Part shown: positions 34,001 to 47,203 of the stretch, piece after piece
Layout of the letters: each line of letters opens with the position of its first letter
How positions within the stretch are numbered: the first letter of the stretch is position 1
DNA from: Embiotoca jacksoni
Lineage: Eukaryota > Chordata > Actinopteri > Embiotocidae
Assembly: GCA_022577435.1 (NCBI GenBank)
Contig: JAKOON010000011.1
Coordinates: 8,877,492 to 8,941,491 of the forward strand
DNA length: 64,000 bases
Direction of reading: 5' to 3'
The notes under the pieces: model-generated
Databases searched by the model: none
Seen by the model: the letters and a program-made list of their open reading frames with translations, nothing else
What the model was told of the DNA's origin: nothing
Made by a program: the position numbers and the translations under genes

Positions 34001-35844
34001 TGTGAACCTCTTGGTGGCGCTAAAGGAGAAGTCAGGGGATCACCAAGGTAGTAGGTTTCATTCATTCATCCAATAAGTGTTGAGATGTTTCTCTTTGGAC
34101 TATAGTGGTGGGTCGACTGATCGTGGGTTTATCAAAAATGTTCTTAAACATATTTTGTGTGTCTTCTTCAGTGTAACTGATGTTGATATCCCTTTTGAAT
34201 GTTTGTACGGATTATCATATAAACCTGGTTTGTTTGTACAGTTTGTGGTTTGGACGATTTTAAACTTCTTTTCAACTCAAATTTGTCAATCATTAAATAT
34301 TTTGTCCAACTGTTTACGACTGTAAGAGGCCATTGCAAGCAGTGTTGCACGTCAGTTAGCAGGGAAGCTTTCGGCCTATATTAGATTAATAATATCATCC
34401 AGGATGCTTTGATATTTCTGTTTTTTTAATTTACAAGTAGGTTTTATCTATGAATGGTTTCATATCATCATATACATCGATATTTACAGTTATAACATAA
34501 AAATATAACCAAAAAAACGACATACTCCTTCATCACAGATTTTATCCCCCCCAGCAGGAGGGACCCCATAGGAGAGCTCTGTCCACGTGTGAGCTGTTAT
34601 TTGAACCAACCACACCATCTGACTCCCACTCGCCACCACACGGTGTACATGATGACGGCCACCTCACCTGATCCCCAGCAGCTGACCACAGAACTTCCCC
34701 AGGGAGATGAAGGTGGAGATGGTCACACCCACCATCCCTCTCAGCCTCTTGGGAGCGCATTCGACAAGGTACATCGTGTGAGCTGAGAGGCTGACTCCTG
34801 GAGGCGTAGACAAGGGAATCTTATGTTCAATAATGATCAGTCACTTTGAGACAAGTGACAGCATGAAATACAACAGTCATAAATATGAAGAGAAATCGAT
34901 TGCTCGTAGAGTTAAATGCGGAGCAGCCAGCAAAAAAGGGTTTGATCCTGTGAGGTTTACCTGAATTGATACCATAGAGAAATCGTCCCACCATGATCAT
35001 CTCAAAAGACATGGCTGTCTGGCTCAAGATCATCAACACAGCTCCAAATATAGCCACAAAGTTGTTTAACAAAAGGCATCGCTTTCTGTGGGACAGAGAA
35101 ACGTCTGCGTCAGGGCCCGAGGCCTTTATTTAAAATATGTAAAACCAAAGCAAAGTATTTCATTCTGCGTGTCTTTGATGGTGCCTCATTAAAAGATTAA
35201 CAGAAGCTGTGACTTTTATGCTCGTGTACTTTAACCTGCCAAATTTGGAGACGAGTGAACCAACCAGCAGTGACCCCAGTAACCCGCCGATGCAGAAAAC
35301 AGACACAGTGAAGGACCAGATGAGAGAGACGTGCCACGGCTCCAAGGAGAAGTTATATCTTTGCACACAGGTTTTGTTCATCAGCTCCTTTATAAACTGC
35401 AATAATAATGGGCACAGTTATACAGTGGTGTTGAAAGCATTAACATTTGTATTTATTAAAATGTATTGGCTTCTTATGATTCATTGAAGTACTTACAGTG
35501 GAGGGGGAGGTCATCACAGAGACACCATATCCGTATTGAAATGTCCCTCCGATACCAGAGACAAAAATGGCAGCAATTACAACAGGACAGTCGAGCTGCA
35601 GAGATGTAAAGACAAACATGTGGACATGTTTGATCATCACATTATACTTCTCCATTAACACATCTCCCAAAACTTACTTTGGTCAGCGTTTATGTTAAAT
35701 TACTTATGTTGGTTTTGTTGACTTTGCACATTACAACAATCACTCAAGTGTATTCTTAACCTCGGCATTCACACATGTAAGGTTAAAAAAAAGCGCAGTA
35801 ATGAAATAAATACTACTCACCAGGAGTGATAAGTGCTGTGACAT
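31079..35844 (-). CDS. Class II facilitative hexose transporter (GLUT), SLC2A11/SLC2A15 type
   Basis: Twelve coding exons: 35844-35821, 35595-35497, 35396-35236, 35085-34961, 34797-34668, 33107-32959, 32857-32670, 32404-32294, 31957-31856, 31761-31686, 31566-31439, 31294-31079. They join without frame break to 502 residues, normal for a 12-span GLUT. Visible features: GIGGTFQYGYG in span 1; two glycosylation sites in the first outer loop (N48, N56); GRKR at 94-97; PESPS at 211-215 (PESPR in most GLUTs); QLCGINAV at 286-293 with no QLS motif, as in class II; PETK at 458-461. It should carry hexose across the plasma membrane by facilitated diffusion. The conserved glutamate of span 10 (GEIF/AELF) is threonine (T398 in PGTIFTQ), and GRR of the central C-half loop is GKK. 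The gene ends under 1 kb before the 5'-nucleotidase gene, same strand. The family is certain; slc2a15 seems likelier than slc2a11. Confidence 0.93.
33905..34060 (-). mobile_element. Teleost interspersed repeat fragment in the transporter intron
   Basis: The phrases CTTGGTGGCGCTAAAGGAGA and GTCAGGGGATCACCAAGGTA belong to a dispersed repeat known widely in fish, in inverted orientation relative to 39098-39260. No terminal structure was recognised. Confidence 0.5.
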
Positions 35845-35995
35845 AGCTGGAGTCTGTCGTTGTAATCAAGGAGTCTTTTCAGATCATTCACACGGCTGCA
35901 GCACACGTTAAACTGAGAGCTGAAATGATTAACTGTACTCAGGACAAAGATAAGACATAACGGAGGGCAGTAAAGCAAGCAGGCGCCATATTTGT

Positions 35996-35998
<3 letters not shown>

Positions 35999-36070
<72 letters not shown>
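35999..36070. repeat. (GT)n microsatellite
   Basis: About 36 GT units, about 155 bases upstream of the transporter start codon. The poly-Thr-His frame read through it on the minus strand is spurious. Confidence 0.97.
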
Positions 36071-36073
<3 letters not shown>

Positions 36074-37835
36074 TAGGGATTGTGTATGAGTAACTCATAT
36101 TTTGTTCAGGTGCATTTGGTTTATGTTTGTTCAAGGATTTTGCCCAATGATGACGGCTCTAAAAAGGTTGTTTATTGTCGTGCAATCGATTTAAAGCCTG
36201 TGAAACTTGCCCTCAGTGACATAAATACTTAATAATGGTTGGCTTAAACCCTTTAACTCCTCTATAATGAATATTTCAAATCAACTTTCTAAATGAAGCC
36301 TCCATATAGGAACATTTTAAGTCTTTAAGTTCCTAAAGATTTTTAGAAATGGACATCTGCAATTGTGAATCTGTGATCTTGATCTCATTCGTCACAGTAG
36401 GCGTGCACAAAAAGTCCAGGCAAACATATTTATCATATGAAAACATCTTCCTCTGCCCCTCTTTCATAATCTAACAGCCTTTCACTTATTAACCGATTTC
36501 TTTGGTTACATCCCACAACATCAGAAAGAAAGCACAGTCGTCTCATGGAGGCGTTCAAGATCACACATGGCCCCAAAAATTACAACAAAGAGCAGTTGAG
36601 AGATCCATAATCTTAAACATCAACATGAAGCTACCACAGCATCAGATTAGCTTTAACCTATCTAGCATTAAATAACACACACCTCACGATTTAATATAAG
36701 CTACTAAAAGTGACATATAAGATGTACATGCTGTGGAGTGCTGGGTGCTGAACTGTTTCTTGTTTGGCCACAGAGATCCTGGAGTTCATGTCACCAACTT
36801 CACAAAGTTACTGCATCTGACCAAGAAATAGGTCAACCTAAAGGTTGGTTTTACATGTAATATAAACGAGATACACTATATGCACAGCCAGGTTAGCCGT
36901 TTCCCTTCTTTGCAGTCTGATCTTTGTTAACCAGCTGTTGGCAGCAGAGAGATACTGAATTAATTGGGAACAACTTCCAAAAACATCCAACTACTCCTCT
37001 GTTAACCCTCGGTTATGTGTTATCAGTTGCTGGGAACCTTTGGCAGATTTGTGATTGTTTAATACATGATCCTGATGAGCCTCACACAAACGAAAAATAG
37101 AAACCTACTGCGGTATCACTGTGTGTCAGGCAGACTATCCAGGAGGATGTCACACTGCCGTCCTACAGGAAGGAACCGGTGACGGCTTTAGATGACAACA
37201 CGCTCCAGACAGACCACTGAGAGACTGAAACTTCTAAAATGTTGTCAGGACGGCTTCCTGCAGGAGATGAAAGCCCCGGCAGCTGCCGCAGAGGCTCTAT
37301 TTACAGCTTGACAAAAGGAGGAATGGCTGACACTGAACAAAACAGAGGCACACTATAAGCCATTTTTACATATCTGTTTCAATTTAGACACAAAAGAAAC
37401 CCACTCAAATAAAAGTGGCTGATGCTGCAATGCATTCAACAAACTCATTCAAATAATGACTGATCATTGATCCAAAAATTTGTTGACCTCTACTCACAAA
37501 AAGTTTAAAAAAAAATACAAACGTATTATAAAGTGTCTCTCAGTTAGATTTCAGTTTTGTCCTCGGTCACAAGGCTTCATCCTCTGACAATGTGGGAAAC
37601 GTACCACTGCTGAAAGTTAGACTAAAAGTGTTTTTAGCTACTGTTACCTTTTCTGTCTGGACATTATCTTTAGGTTTCAGTGGGAACATCTTTGTTGTAG
37701 CTGCATGACCAGATTTTTTTTTAAAAGCGTCCATCTTGCAGTGTTGACTTTTGAAAACTAGAGTGAGTCAAAGTGTGGGACAGCGTCTCAATATGTGGGA
37801 CATGGGACGGGACTTTGTGTGTAGTTCACCTTAAA

Positions 37836-37966
37836 AAGTGAGGGATTCCCCAAAGTCAGTAGGTTTTTATCCTCTGGGGACCAATAATTTCTGTATATAC
37901 AGATTTCATAGTAATCCATTCAAGAGTTGTTTAGATATTTTAGTCTGGGCTAAAGTGGTGAACAGA
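37836..37966 (-). mobile_element. Teleost interspersed repeat fragment
   Basis: The stretch CCAAAGTCAGTAGGTTTTTA, CCTCTGGGGACCA and AATCCATTCAAGAGTTGTTT matches, in reverse orientation, the body of the repeat also seen at 39098-39260 and 54140-54576. I know the family from many fish introns and intergenic regions but cannot name its class. Confidence 0.6.
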
Positions 37967-39097
37967 TTGAACCACCAGCCAACACCGTCTTCACTAAAGC
38001 CACTCGGAGGCATAAAAATATGCAAAACAAAACAAGTTGTTTATATCTATGACAATGAGAGAAAAAACAGTTCTTACACAATTTCACGACTACAACAAGC
38101 TGTAAAACGGTTTACTTTGTTAATTTTTCATAGGGTGTAATTTGTTTTACTTGGGAGACCCCCAGATGTATTCTGAGTTTAAATTATATCATTAACAATT
38201 AAAACTTTAGATTGGGCTCCAGGTTGACGTATTCTCATTGTGTAAAAAAGGACCAGTTTGTTTGAATTCACAAGCTGATGAACAAGGTTGAAAAAAGGGT
38301 TCGAGTCAGAGAAACAACTGAGAAGGAAAAAAAGGAAATTAAGGCCAGCAAAAGAAAAACAGAGATGTACTACAATATGTTCGAGGAGGAAAGTGAGACT
38401 AGATATCGATTATACGTAAATGGGAACTGGGGAATATGCTGCACCTGGATGACTGGTTTTAGTGCCACTTGGAAGAGAAAGAGGAAAAAAAGCTGAAATG
38501 GGAACACAGAGAGCCGAACTAAATCCTCAGCTGTAAAACTGTAGCAACATATAAAAACCTCACAAATTACACACATTACTGAAAGACAAAACAGTCCCCA
38601 AATGAGGTGAATTAGATTGTTTTTAGCCACCTACTAACGCAGGACAAAATGACACCACTGGTTTGAAACTCCTTAAACACTACACATTTTTTTTTTTAAA
38701 AAGGCCTGATGTTCATTAACAACGGTGTGCACAAAGACCAGCTGTTCATCAGCACACCAGCTGAACATCACCAGCTTTATTGTGGGATAAAAGTTATTCT
38801 GAGTCTGTTTGTCAGACTGCCCACTGCGAGAAACACAGAATTGTGTTGGCTCTTCTCTTTAAAGCCCCCCATAAACCAATGACTGCAGCTCCAACCAGCT
38901 GCCCATCACAACACTCCTGTGCGTGGACGACACACTGGGACACACTAAGAAGTGTGAAGATCTTTGGACTTAAAGCAGAAATATATGACCTCAGAAAGAA
39001 GAAATACCACAGGTGTTTGACTTGCTGTAGCTGAGCTGTTAGCAACTATTGTGCTAATTGAGATCAACATGTTGTCAGCACTTGGACTGGAGTCTGG

Positions 39098-39260
39098 TGG
39101 TCGTCATTTGGTCCACAATAAAATATCTTAACAACTATTACACAGGTTGCTACGGAGTTTTGCACGGCCATGGTGCCCAAAGGATGAGCCCAGATGACTC
39201 TGATAATCCTCTGGCTTCATCTTAAGCACCACCAGCAGGTCAAAATGTTCACTTAATGAT
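39098..39260 (+). mobile_element. Teleost interspersed repeat fragment
   Basis: It contains TCTTAACAACTATT, a degenerate GGTGCCCAAAGGATGA and CACCAGCAGGTCAAAATG, the conserved landmarks of the same repeat family as 54140-54576. It is diverged and has no clear ends. Confidence 0.55.
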
Positions 39261-41249
39261 AATAATATACATTTTATTTATGGAGAGATGAGTAGAGCCT
39301 CGCAGAGATGCTTTTAATCTGTCTCTCGTGAGCCTCCCGGCTTAATGGACGCGCCAGATGAATCACTGGAGTGCACCTTTAATAAAGTCAGCCTGCTAAA
39401 CTGTTTCTGAGCTTCCTTTGTGGAGACATTCAAAACTAAATCTAAATATCGCTTTACGTTTTCTATGGTGCCATTTTTCATTTTCCTTTCACAGTTATCA
39501 AAATGACATTTGCTGTTATTTAAGCCTTTATGGTTCTTGCCTTAAGCACAGGGTCTGCAAACTTTTTATCCGTGACTGTGATTACATTCAGATCCAACAA
39601 TAAAATGTAGTAAGAAGTGTGCCAGTCTTTGTTTTGTCATTTTTACCTTTAAATAGCATGCAATAACTGATGTTTTCATCAGCAACATTTCATTACAACA
39701 TTTAATGAAATTACTTTCTGTATCATGTTTTTGTCTGCCAGTAAAAGGCCTCTTATTTCTCAGTCAAGTATAACAATAACCTATCAGTAAAAGACAATCA
39801 ATTAATTAAACTTGCCAACAAAAAAAAACATAATCCCTCTATGGCTTTTTCAGTCCTTTGCAGTGACTTTATATTTGCCATGAAGTAGCACAGCTGATAT
39901 TCCCAGCGTGTCTCTTAACAAACACTGTGTGTGTCTCTGAGTGTCTGGACTCTTTGTTTCAGGCCGTCAGGGAAACACTTGGCAGTAGAAACAAACACTC
40001 AAGGAGTCATGCCGAACTTGTGAGGTCCTCCCAAGTAGCAGGAGTGTCATGGCAACGCTTGATCAAGATGAATAATGAATGGCTCACAGGTTCACTTTAC
40101 AAGGAGCTTTTCAGGTTCACACACACGTGCGCTATATTCTCATTATCTGAGTGTGAACAGCAGTCCGGTCAGGGTGACTTCCACCATCTAATGCTTCTTC
40201 TTTCTCTTGAATATTTCTAGAAACACAGCTGGGCAGGAATCAAATATTTCAAATGTAATTTCAGCTAAAAATGAAAGACACATGGAGGCAATAAATTGTG
40301 ATTTTTCTCTCATTTCTTCCATTGTGTTCATGCCAGGAAAGGCATTTAATTCCTTTAGAAATGTTCTCTACAACTCAGAGATACAGTGGAACCATTTTTC
40401 AGGGAGAGCTTAACATGGCTGACTACATGTGTGAAGTAAAGCATACACAAACTCACGACACAACTTATCGTCAATGAGAATTACAAACTGAAAACTGATT
40501 TTAAAAAAAAAAAAAAATTAATCCGGTTTTTTGATCACTCTGGAGCTTCAGAAATGTTTCTGGTTTTGAGAAAATACATGATTTGCTTCATTTTTTTTCC
40601 ATTCTGGTTTGTGTATAGATAAAAAAAAAAATATATATATATATTTATATATATATAAAATATTCATTTGTAAGTTTTAAAGGCAGTTGTTTCCCCCTGC
40701 TTCCAGTCTTTTTGCTCGAGTTTTACAGCTTGCTGGCTGTAGATTCACGTTTAGTTTAGAGACATAAGTGAGGATTTTTTTTTTTTCCTGTCCAAGATAC
40801 AAATAAGCTTATCCCAAAACATTGATCTACTCTTTTAATTTTCAGCGTTTCAGTTTCAGTTTAAAAACAAACCATGATCCGGGTTATATCAGAAAGTAAC
40901 TAGTTCAAACAATATTGACCGATAATGTCAGAAATAAAATTGTAGAGTGAAGTGAGTAAAGCAGGTGTAAAAATCCAACACAGGCTTCTGAAGTCGCCAG
41001 CAGGTCCTTCAATTCCTCCTTTACATTTCTTTTGTGGTCAGCTGTTGAAGTGACACCAATCGATTTACTGTGGAATACATTCATCTGTTGATGGTACACC
41101 CTGATCATAAACGTTGGAAATAATACATCCATGAATGTAGCATAAATTACTGTCACTTATAATAGTAATGTTTACGTCATAATCTAAACATTTATAGTGA
41201 TTAGTGGAGTTGTTTCAAAGATGTCATCTGATTGAATTGCTCATTAAGG

Positions 41250-41450
41250 TTTCATGGTCTCCAGAGGATCGCGGGTGCTGATTTTTTTTACTCAATTCTA
41301 CTGTGTGCAATGGGATAATATTTGGTCCAGATGTTCAACATTATTTCCACCTGACATCACCATGTTAGCATTGTCAGTTGTGAAAATGTTAGCATGTCGA
41401 CATTAGCATTTAGCTCTTAGCAGTGCTGTCTGAATACAGCCTCAAAGATC
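41250..41450 (+). mobile_element. Teleost interspersed repeat fragment with ATGTTAGCATT motif
   Basis: It carries CCATGTTAGCATTGTCA, GTTAGCATGTCGACATTAGC and ATTTAGCTC followed by an ATACAGCCT motif. The same ordered motifs occur at about 54440-54576. It is a diverged copy of the downstream half of the family. Confidence 0.65.
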
Positions 41451-41734
41451 CATAAATATTGTTCAAAACTCTGCATAACCACTTCTGTAATCTGCAGGTG
41501 AATGATGGGACTGGGTAATGGGCTACAGACCGGAGGAGATCAAAGAGCAAAGGTGAAAGAGGTAGTTGATGTCAGACTTTGGGATAAAAGTAGTATGCTA
41601 ATAATCCTTAAGCAATGCTCTGTTTCTGTAACCATAATTTGAATTTATACAAAGTGACAAAGACTCATGTTGTCAGGTTTACTTTCTCAGGCACACAGAC
41701 CCAAATACACACACACAAAGTTCAAAGATAAAAC

Positions 41735-42947
41735 CTGCCGAGCTTGTCAAAGTTGTCCTCAAAGTGGCAGTCATGACGGACCGATTTTCTAATCCACAGT
41801 GGCAGGAAACAGACCGGCGTACCTGAAAACAAAGCAGGTTTAATAAAAGAATTTTGCGATGATTGATGTTAATAATAACTTTCAGATTAGTCAAATATGG
41901 TTTTGTGAAGTAACCAGTACATCTGTTGCTATCACATTTGTGCTGCAGTCAGAAAGAAAACTTTGTGTTTTACATTCATTCTCACAGCCATAAAACACAG
42001 CATGTATGGAGTAAAAAGACAGACAGGCCAATTAGACTGTGAATTTCTGCCAATACATGCAGGGCCGCTGTCCACTCTCCATATTAGAAATGACAAATTT
42101 ACCAGCCAATCAGCACAACGGCAGTTTATCATTCTGCTCATGGAAATAAACCTGAAACCTGAGAGTCAAAATCCCACATTGTATAGCGTGTCATCATGCC
42201 CTTGAGCGTGGCACTTAAACCAGATTGCCAGTAAATCTCCAGCTCAACACAAATGGCTCTTCTGTCAGGTGTGACGCGTCAGAAAGCTCTCTGGATTCAG
42301 GTATCAGGGACATTAGAGGAGGAATTGAAGTGAAAACAGGTGCAGAATACTGCTGAAGGGAAAGCTGCTCACTCGAGTCAGGATCCAGTGTCCATATGAC
42401 TCGCAGCTAAATAAATCATGTTCAATTAATTTCTAGCACCATGGCGACGATGGGTGACATTGGATTTTTGGGAAAAGATGGATATTTCCTACATATTTTA
42501 TTATTTTCCATATGTTGTCTTTTAATCACTGTCCTTGCTGCCTTATCAGTTATGTTTCTGTTTTAGTACTTGCTCCACTATGAGGACAGATAATTGTTCA
42601 TCAGCATTTGGTAGTAGTATTCACTGTTTGTAGGAGGGCAGAAGTTCACAACACTTTTTCCAATATCATTTGTCGCACCAAATATAAATCAAGAAAGAAC
42701 GGGGGAGACAGAAGACAGATGTGAAGAAGTGATATTGAGGTTGTTTTGTCTGCAATCAAGATGGTATTGTAATTTGACTCTTTGGCCACAAAGCCGATCT
42801 CGCGAGAGAGGCCAGCAAGGTCGAATGAATGAATAAACTACATAAAGACCTCACCTGTTTGAAGTGTGATGTGGTCCGAGAAGATACTGTAGATCTGGTG
42901 ATCATCGAGTGTGCAGAGATGAACCGGTCGCCGTACGGAAGATGTAT
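41735..42947 (-). other. Two exon-like segments of an unidentified minus-strand gene
   Basis: Segment A (42947-42855) has a good acceptor (a pyrimidine tract then AAACAG) and donor (ACAG followed by GTGAGG). Segment B (41822-41735) has acceptor TTTTCAG and a weaker donor (GTTTTA). They join in phase to an open reading of about 60 residues containing RRPVHLCTLDDHQIYSIFSD and, across the junction, TGTPVCFLPLWIRKSVRHDC. A second frame is also open across both, so the reading is not proven. I do not recognise the family and found no convincing flanking exons. It could be part of a real gene between the transporter and kcnn2, or a decayed remnant. Confidence 0.3.
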
Positions 42948-45317
42948 CTGTTTCAAAGAAGAGAAACAAACTTTTAACATAATGACATATCTGCTGCTTT
43001 GTTCTTTATTAAGAAGACAAGGAATGTTGACAACTGACAAAGTGACCAGTGAGAAATATTGATCTCATTAGTTTCACAGGTGCATATAGTGAAAACATAA
43101 TATAAATGAAAAACCTTTTTTTATGTATCTTTTGCAATGCTGCTTGAATGGAGACTCGGTTGACAAAAACATCAAGCCAAACGTTGTTGTCAGCTCATCT
43201 ATTGTTGCACACAATTGCATCATTTAGATTCCTTATCTGGATCTTCACTTTCAGAGTCTCATGTGTGTCATCTGAGGGCTTGAGGTTATAAAAAAGAGGT
43301 CCTGAAGCTAAATAAAACCTTCCTGCATGACAATAACAAAACAAAAGCAATTTCTCACCTTCTCAATATGGGAAATTTAAAAATGATCAATGACCTTTTA
43401 ACAACCAAAGTACAATGAATATAGATGCACAGGAACTTGTGGTGACGCTGAGGCAAAGACACATTGATAATTTTCAGTACGTCGGTGGTGCAGGTGTGAG
43501 GCTGCCTCAGATGCTCTAAAAAGGAAAGCAAATATTAAACCTTATAGATCTTATATAATCCTGTTAGATCCACTATGATGTACAGTTTAACTTTGCAAGA
43601 GGTGAGCGATTGCACTGGAAGAGATGCTATGAAATAATTTGTTGGTTTAGATTGACATTATCTGGACAGCCAACGTTATGTCTATGCCGGGTCCAAGTAA
43701 ATATGAATGTGTCGGAAAATACACAAGACAAAAAAATACATAATATACGGATGTGTCTGAAATGACAAACTGTCAGAGGAGTGCTTTTTTTATGGAGGAC
43801 GCTGTCAAAGAAGCGCCACAACTCTCAGCATGAAGCTATTGAGGTCATGGGTGTTCATAATATTCAAGGTCTTAATGGCCCAGTACCTTCACCCAAAGGA
43901 TAACAAGGAAATGACTGCTGAGCGTCTGCGTGACTGTTTCTGTCGACTAAGCAGGCTGCTCACTTCTCTGCTTGCCTCGCTCCACTTTTTTCTTTTACTT
44001 GTCAGTATGATCCAAGCACAGTCCAGTAGGTAAACACATGGAGCTGTGGAGTAAAGTGGTGCTGACTCTGTAACTGTATGAGGCAGCATTGTGTTTCCCT
44101 TTCAAGGTACATCAGGAGTTGAATGGAGGGAGCTGCACAAAGCAGGAGAGACGTTCACAACTCTGACGCCAACATTTTATTCATGAACCTAATAAACCTT
44201 GATGTTTCAGTACACATTGGTTTGGATAAAGTATGGGATAAAAGTTACACTTAATCTGAGTTCTATTTATAGTCTCAACGAACAGACATTTATAATCAAG
44301 AAAGGCTGCTAACAACCACACGACTTATCCAACAAAATTTAGACGATAGAATACAAATTAAAGCATAGCCTATAATAGTATGTTTCAAACTGTTTTCCTA
44401 TTTTAGTTATTGCAGTTATTTATATTATACATGTATAGCTATACTTTTACACAGTTTGCAAACTTGATCCACTATAAATTCCATAATAGTTATATGCATG
44501 CATCCAAATGTTTTTCTACTTTGAAATAATTAAACTGCAATTCTGTATCGTTGACTTGTGTGGATGTTAGATTGCGTGTTTTGGCCTATGAAAGGCATCT
44601 AAATACTTAATTGTATTTGATTTGATACACATGTCCTCAGCTCATTTTAAAAAGGACTAAATCTACATATCTGTACACAGGTTTATAAATGCATGAACCG
44701 GCTTCCCTAATGTAGCCTCTCAAGAATATCTGTGCATTTCTCTTCACTTCTTCCCCTTCAGGTACACCGGAATGTCAGTGTGCAGTCACTTCCACCAGTA
44801 GGGGGAGCAATACCCAGTTCCACAGAACATCTGAGAATAATGCACCTCTACTATTTATAGTGACTTGATCATAAATCTCAAACAGAGAAATGTTCCTGGG
44901 TGGGATTGTCAGGCTGTACAAGTCTCATGGGCCTCGACATGAAAAACTGTGTTAATTATAGAGATGATCAGATATAGGTTTTTGTTCTGTTTTTAATTTT
45001 TTTTTTTTTTAATCTATTCTACACCTCGCTGCATTTCCAACATCCATGTGTGCATTATTGTTGTTTGGCAACCTGTATTATTATTTTTTTTACGTGATCA
45101 GCTATCCCTTCAAAATTAAATCTGAATTTTAATGGGACTTATCTAATTGATAATGAAGATCAAAGGGGGCGGTGATCATATTTTACACAACAGACCTAAC
45201 ACATTTTTAAATTGAGCTTTGAAAACATGTTACAGTGGAATTTTACAATAGTTTCTGTTTATGATGAAGGAAAATCTAATGTTGTCAGTATGAGTTTGTT
45301 TAGTAGAGATAGACAAA

Positions 45318-45606
<289 letters not shown>

Positions 45607-46268
45607 AGTGAACTACTTTGGGTTAATAATTCACTAACATAACTGAAAAACAACATGAATGGGATGTGTGCCTCCAGGCAATGCTGTCTGATCACCATTC
45701 AGCCTGTTTGAACACTGTTGCGCTGTTTCCTCCAATTGTATCTCATTAAATAACAAAGCGGCTCAAATATTACTCAGATAGGATACCTGTGTCCATCCTG
45801 TAAGCGATATGTGGCTTGAATTAATGAAAACCGTGTTCATTCACTGGACTCCACACACAGGGAAAAGAGGAGGCTTCCGCCTCGAGAAGGTGGGAGGTGT
45901 CACGTGGCGTGTGGATGCAGCCAATCAGTAGTAAGTGCGCATTGCGATCCTGTGCAGAGGGGCTGTTTTATTGAAGGGCTGGTAGTGATCAATGAGTGAG
46001 TGGAGCTGTCCACGGTGCTGAAACTTAGTTCATGGCGGGCTGACTTTCAGGACCACGAACATCTCCTCTTTCATAATCCAAAAACAATATACACGGACAT
46101 ACGGTAAATACATGATACTAAACTACATTCATATATTTTGAATTCGTTCCTTCCAGTTTAGCAGGGGTTTAGAGTTTGTTTTGTTTGTTTCTGATTCCAC
46201 GGATAATGTTCACATCAGATATGCAGTGCTGTATAGAGAGAAGGAACTTTACGACTCCATTGAAACTG

Positions 46269-46299
<31 letters not shown>

Positions 46300-46989
46300 C
46301 CTCGTGAGCAAACTGAGCAGCTCTGGCTAAAATCCCAGCACCAATACAAAAACATAACTCCAATATAGCCTAACAGCCCTAAGACAAAATTTGTTGCTGC
46401 TGCAATGCCAGGACCTGTGGATGATTGGGTTTCAGTCTTTGGTTTATGCCTCCACAGATGCTCAATCTCGGGCAGTTGGCTGTATTTCCTGAGGGTGATA
46501 TAACTCTTCTACTCCATTAATAACGCGGCCACCGGCGGTCACATCAATCTGTGGCTGCAGACACAGGCCCTGGTCATATAGGTGCTACAGGCCCGCACGG
46601 TCACGTGGTCATCGGCCAATGGGCTGAATGAAATCAGTACCTTGTAAATCAGAGGTGACAGCGAGCTACGTGTATTTCCTATGAAGTCAATAAATGGGAA
46701 ATCAGTCAGGGATTTATGAATAGGCCTGGCTGATGGGGGTTGTGTGCAAAAGCTAAATTACATCTGGGAGAATGGCAGTATCTCACAGAGAAGAGGTGTA
46801 TTGATGAAGTGACATTCAAGAGCAGTAAAAAAGGAGAAAATACACCCAGTGTGTGTTTGGATTTACTCCCTTTTGTGGCTGTACTTTCACAAAGAAGTCC
46901 AGCTCTTTTTAAAGGTGGGAAAATACAGGTAGATCCCCAAGACGTTTTTAAGAAGCAATAAGTGTGTAGTTAATGTTGATCACGATGAA

Positions 46990-47202
46990 ATGAGGCTGGC
47001 TTTTACATCTCACGGTTGCAACCTTTTCATGACGTCGAGCCAGTTGTTTTGGTCCCCTCTGCCCAATCGGAGGCTCCTCTCACATTCTACCGGAGCCGAA
47101 ATGGATCTCTTCATGCAGCGGCTCTGTCCTCTTGTAAGGACCATAACGCCCTTTGTCGGGGGCTCTGTGGTACCTGACTGCTGCTTTAAACAGCAGCACT
47201 GA
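46990..47202 (+). promoter_or_regulatory. Upstream open reading frame ending one base before the kcnn2 start
   Basis: An ATG at 46990 opens a 70-codon frame, with two further in-frame ATGs at 47101 and 47113. It stops with TGA at 47200-47202. The kcnn2 long-form ATG is at 47204, one base further on. If the mRNA begins upstream of 46990 or of 47101, ribosomes would meet this frame first. Such spacing usually lowers use of the immediate start and can favour a later one, here the short-form ATG at 47588. The arrangement is seen; the effect is inferred. Confidence 0.55.
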
Positions 47203-47203
47203 C

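Noticed and set aside
35817..36134. A 105-codon minus-strand frame considered as the transporter N-terminus
   Set aside because: Most of it is a Thr-His run from the microsatellite. The real first exon is in another frame, starting at 35844 (MSQHLSLL) and ending at a GTGAGT donor.
42361..42420. A third minus-strand exon-like segment between the two orphan segments (donor-like GTGAGC at 42375)
   Set aside because: Its length and phase would introduce a stop when placed between the other two, which join in phase without it.
47153..47203. Upstream extension of kcnn2 beginning at a TTG codon
   Set aside because: There is no ATG in that part of the frame; the first ATG is at 47204 and non-ATG initiation has no support here.
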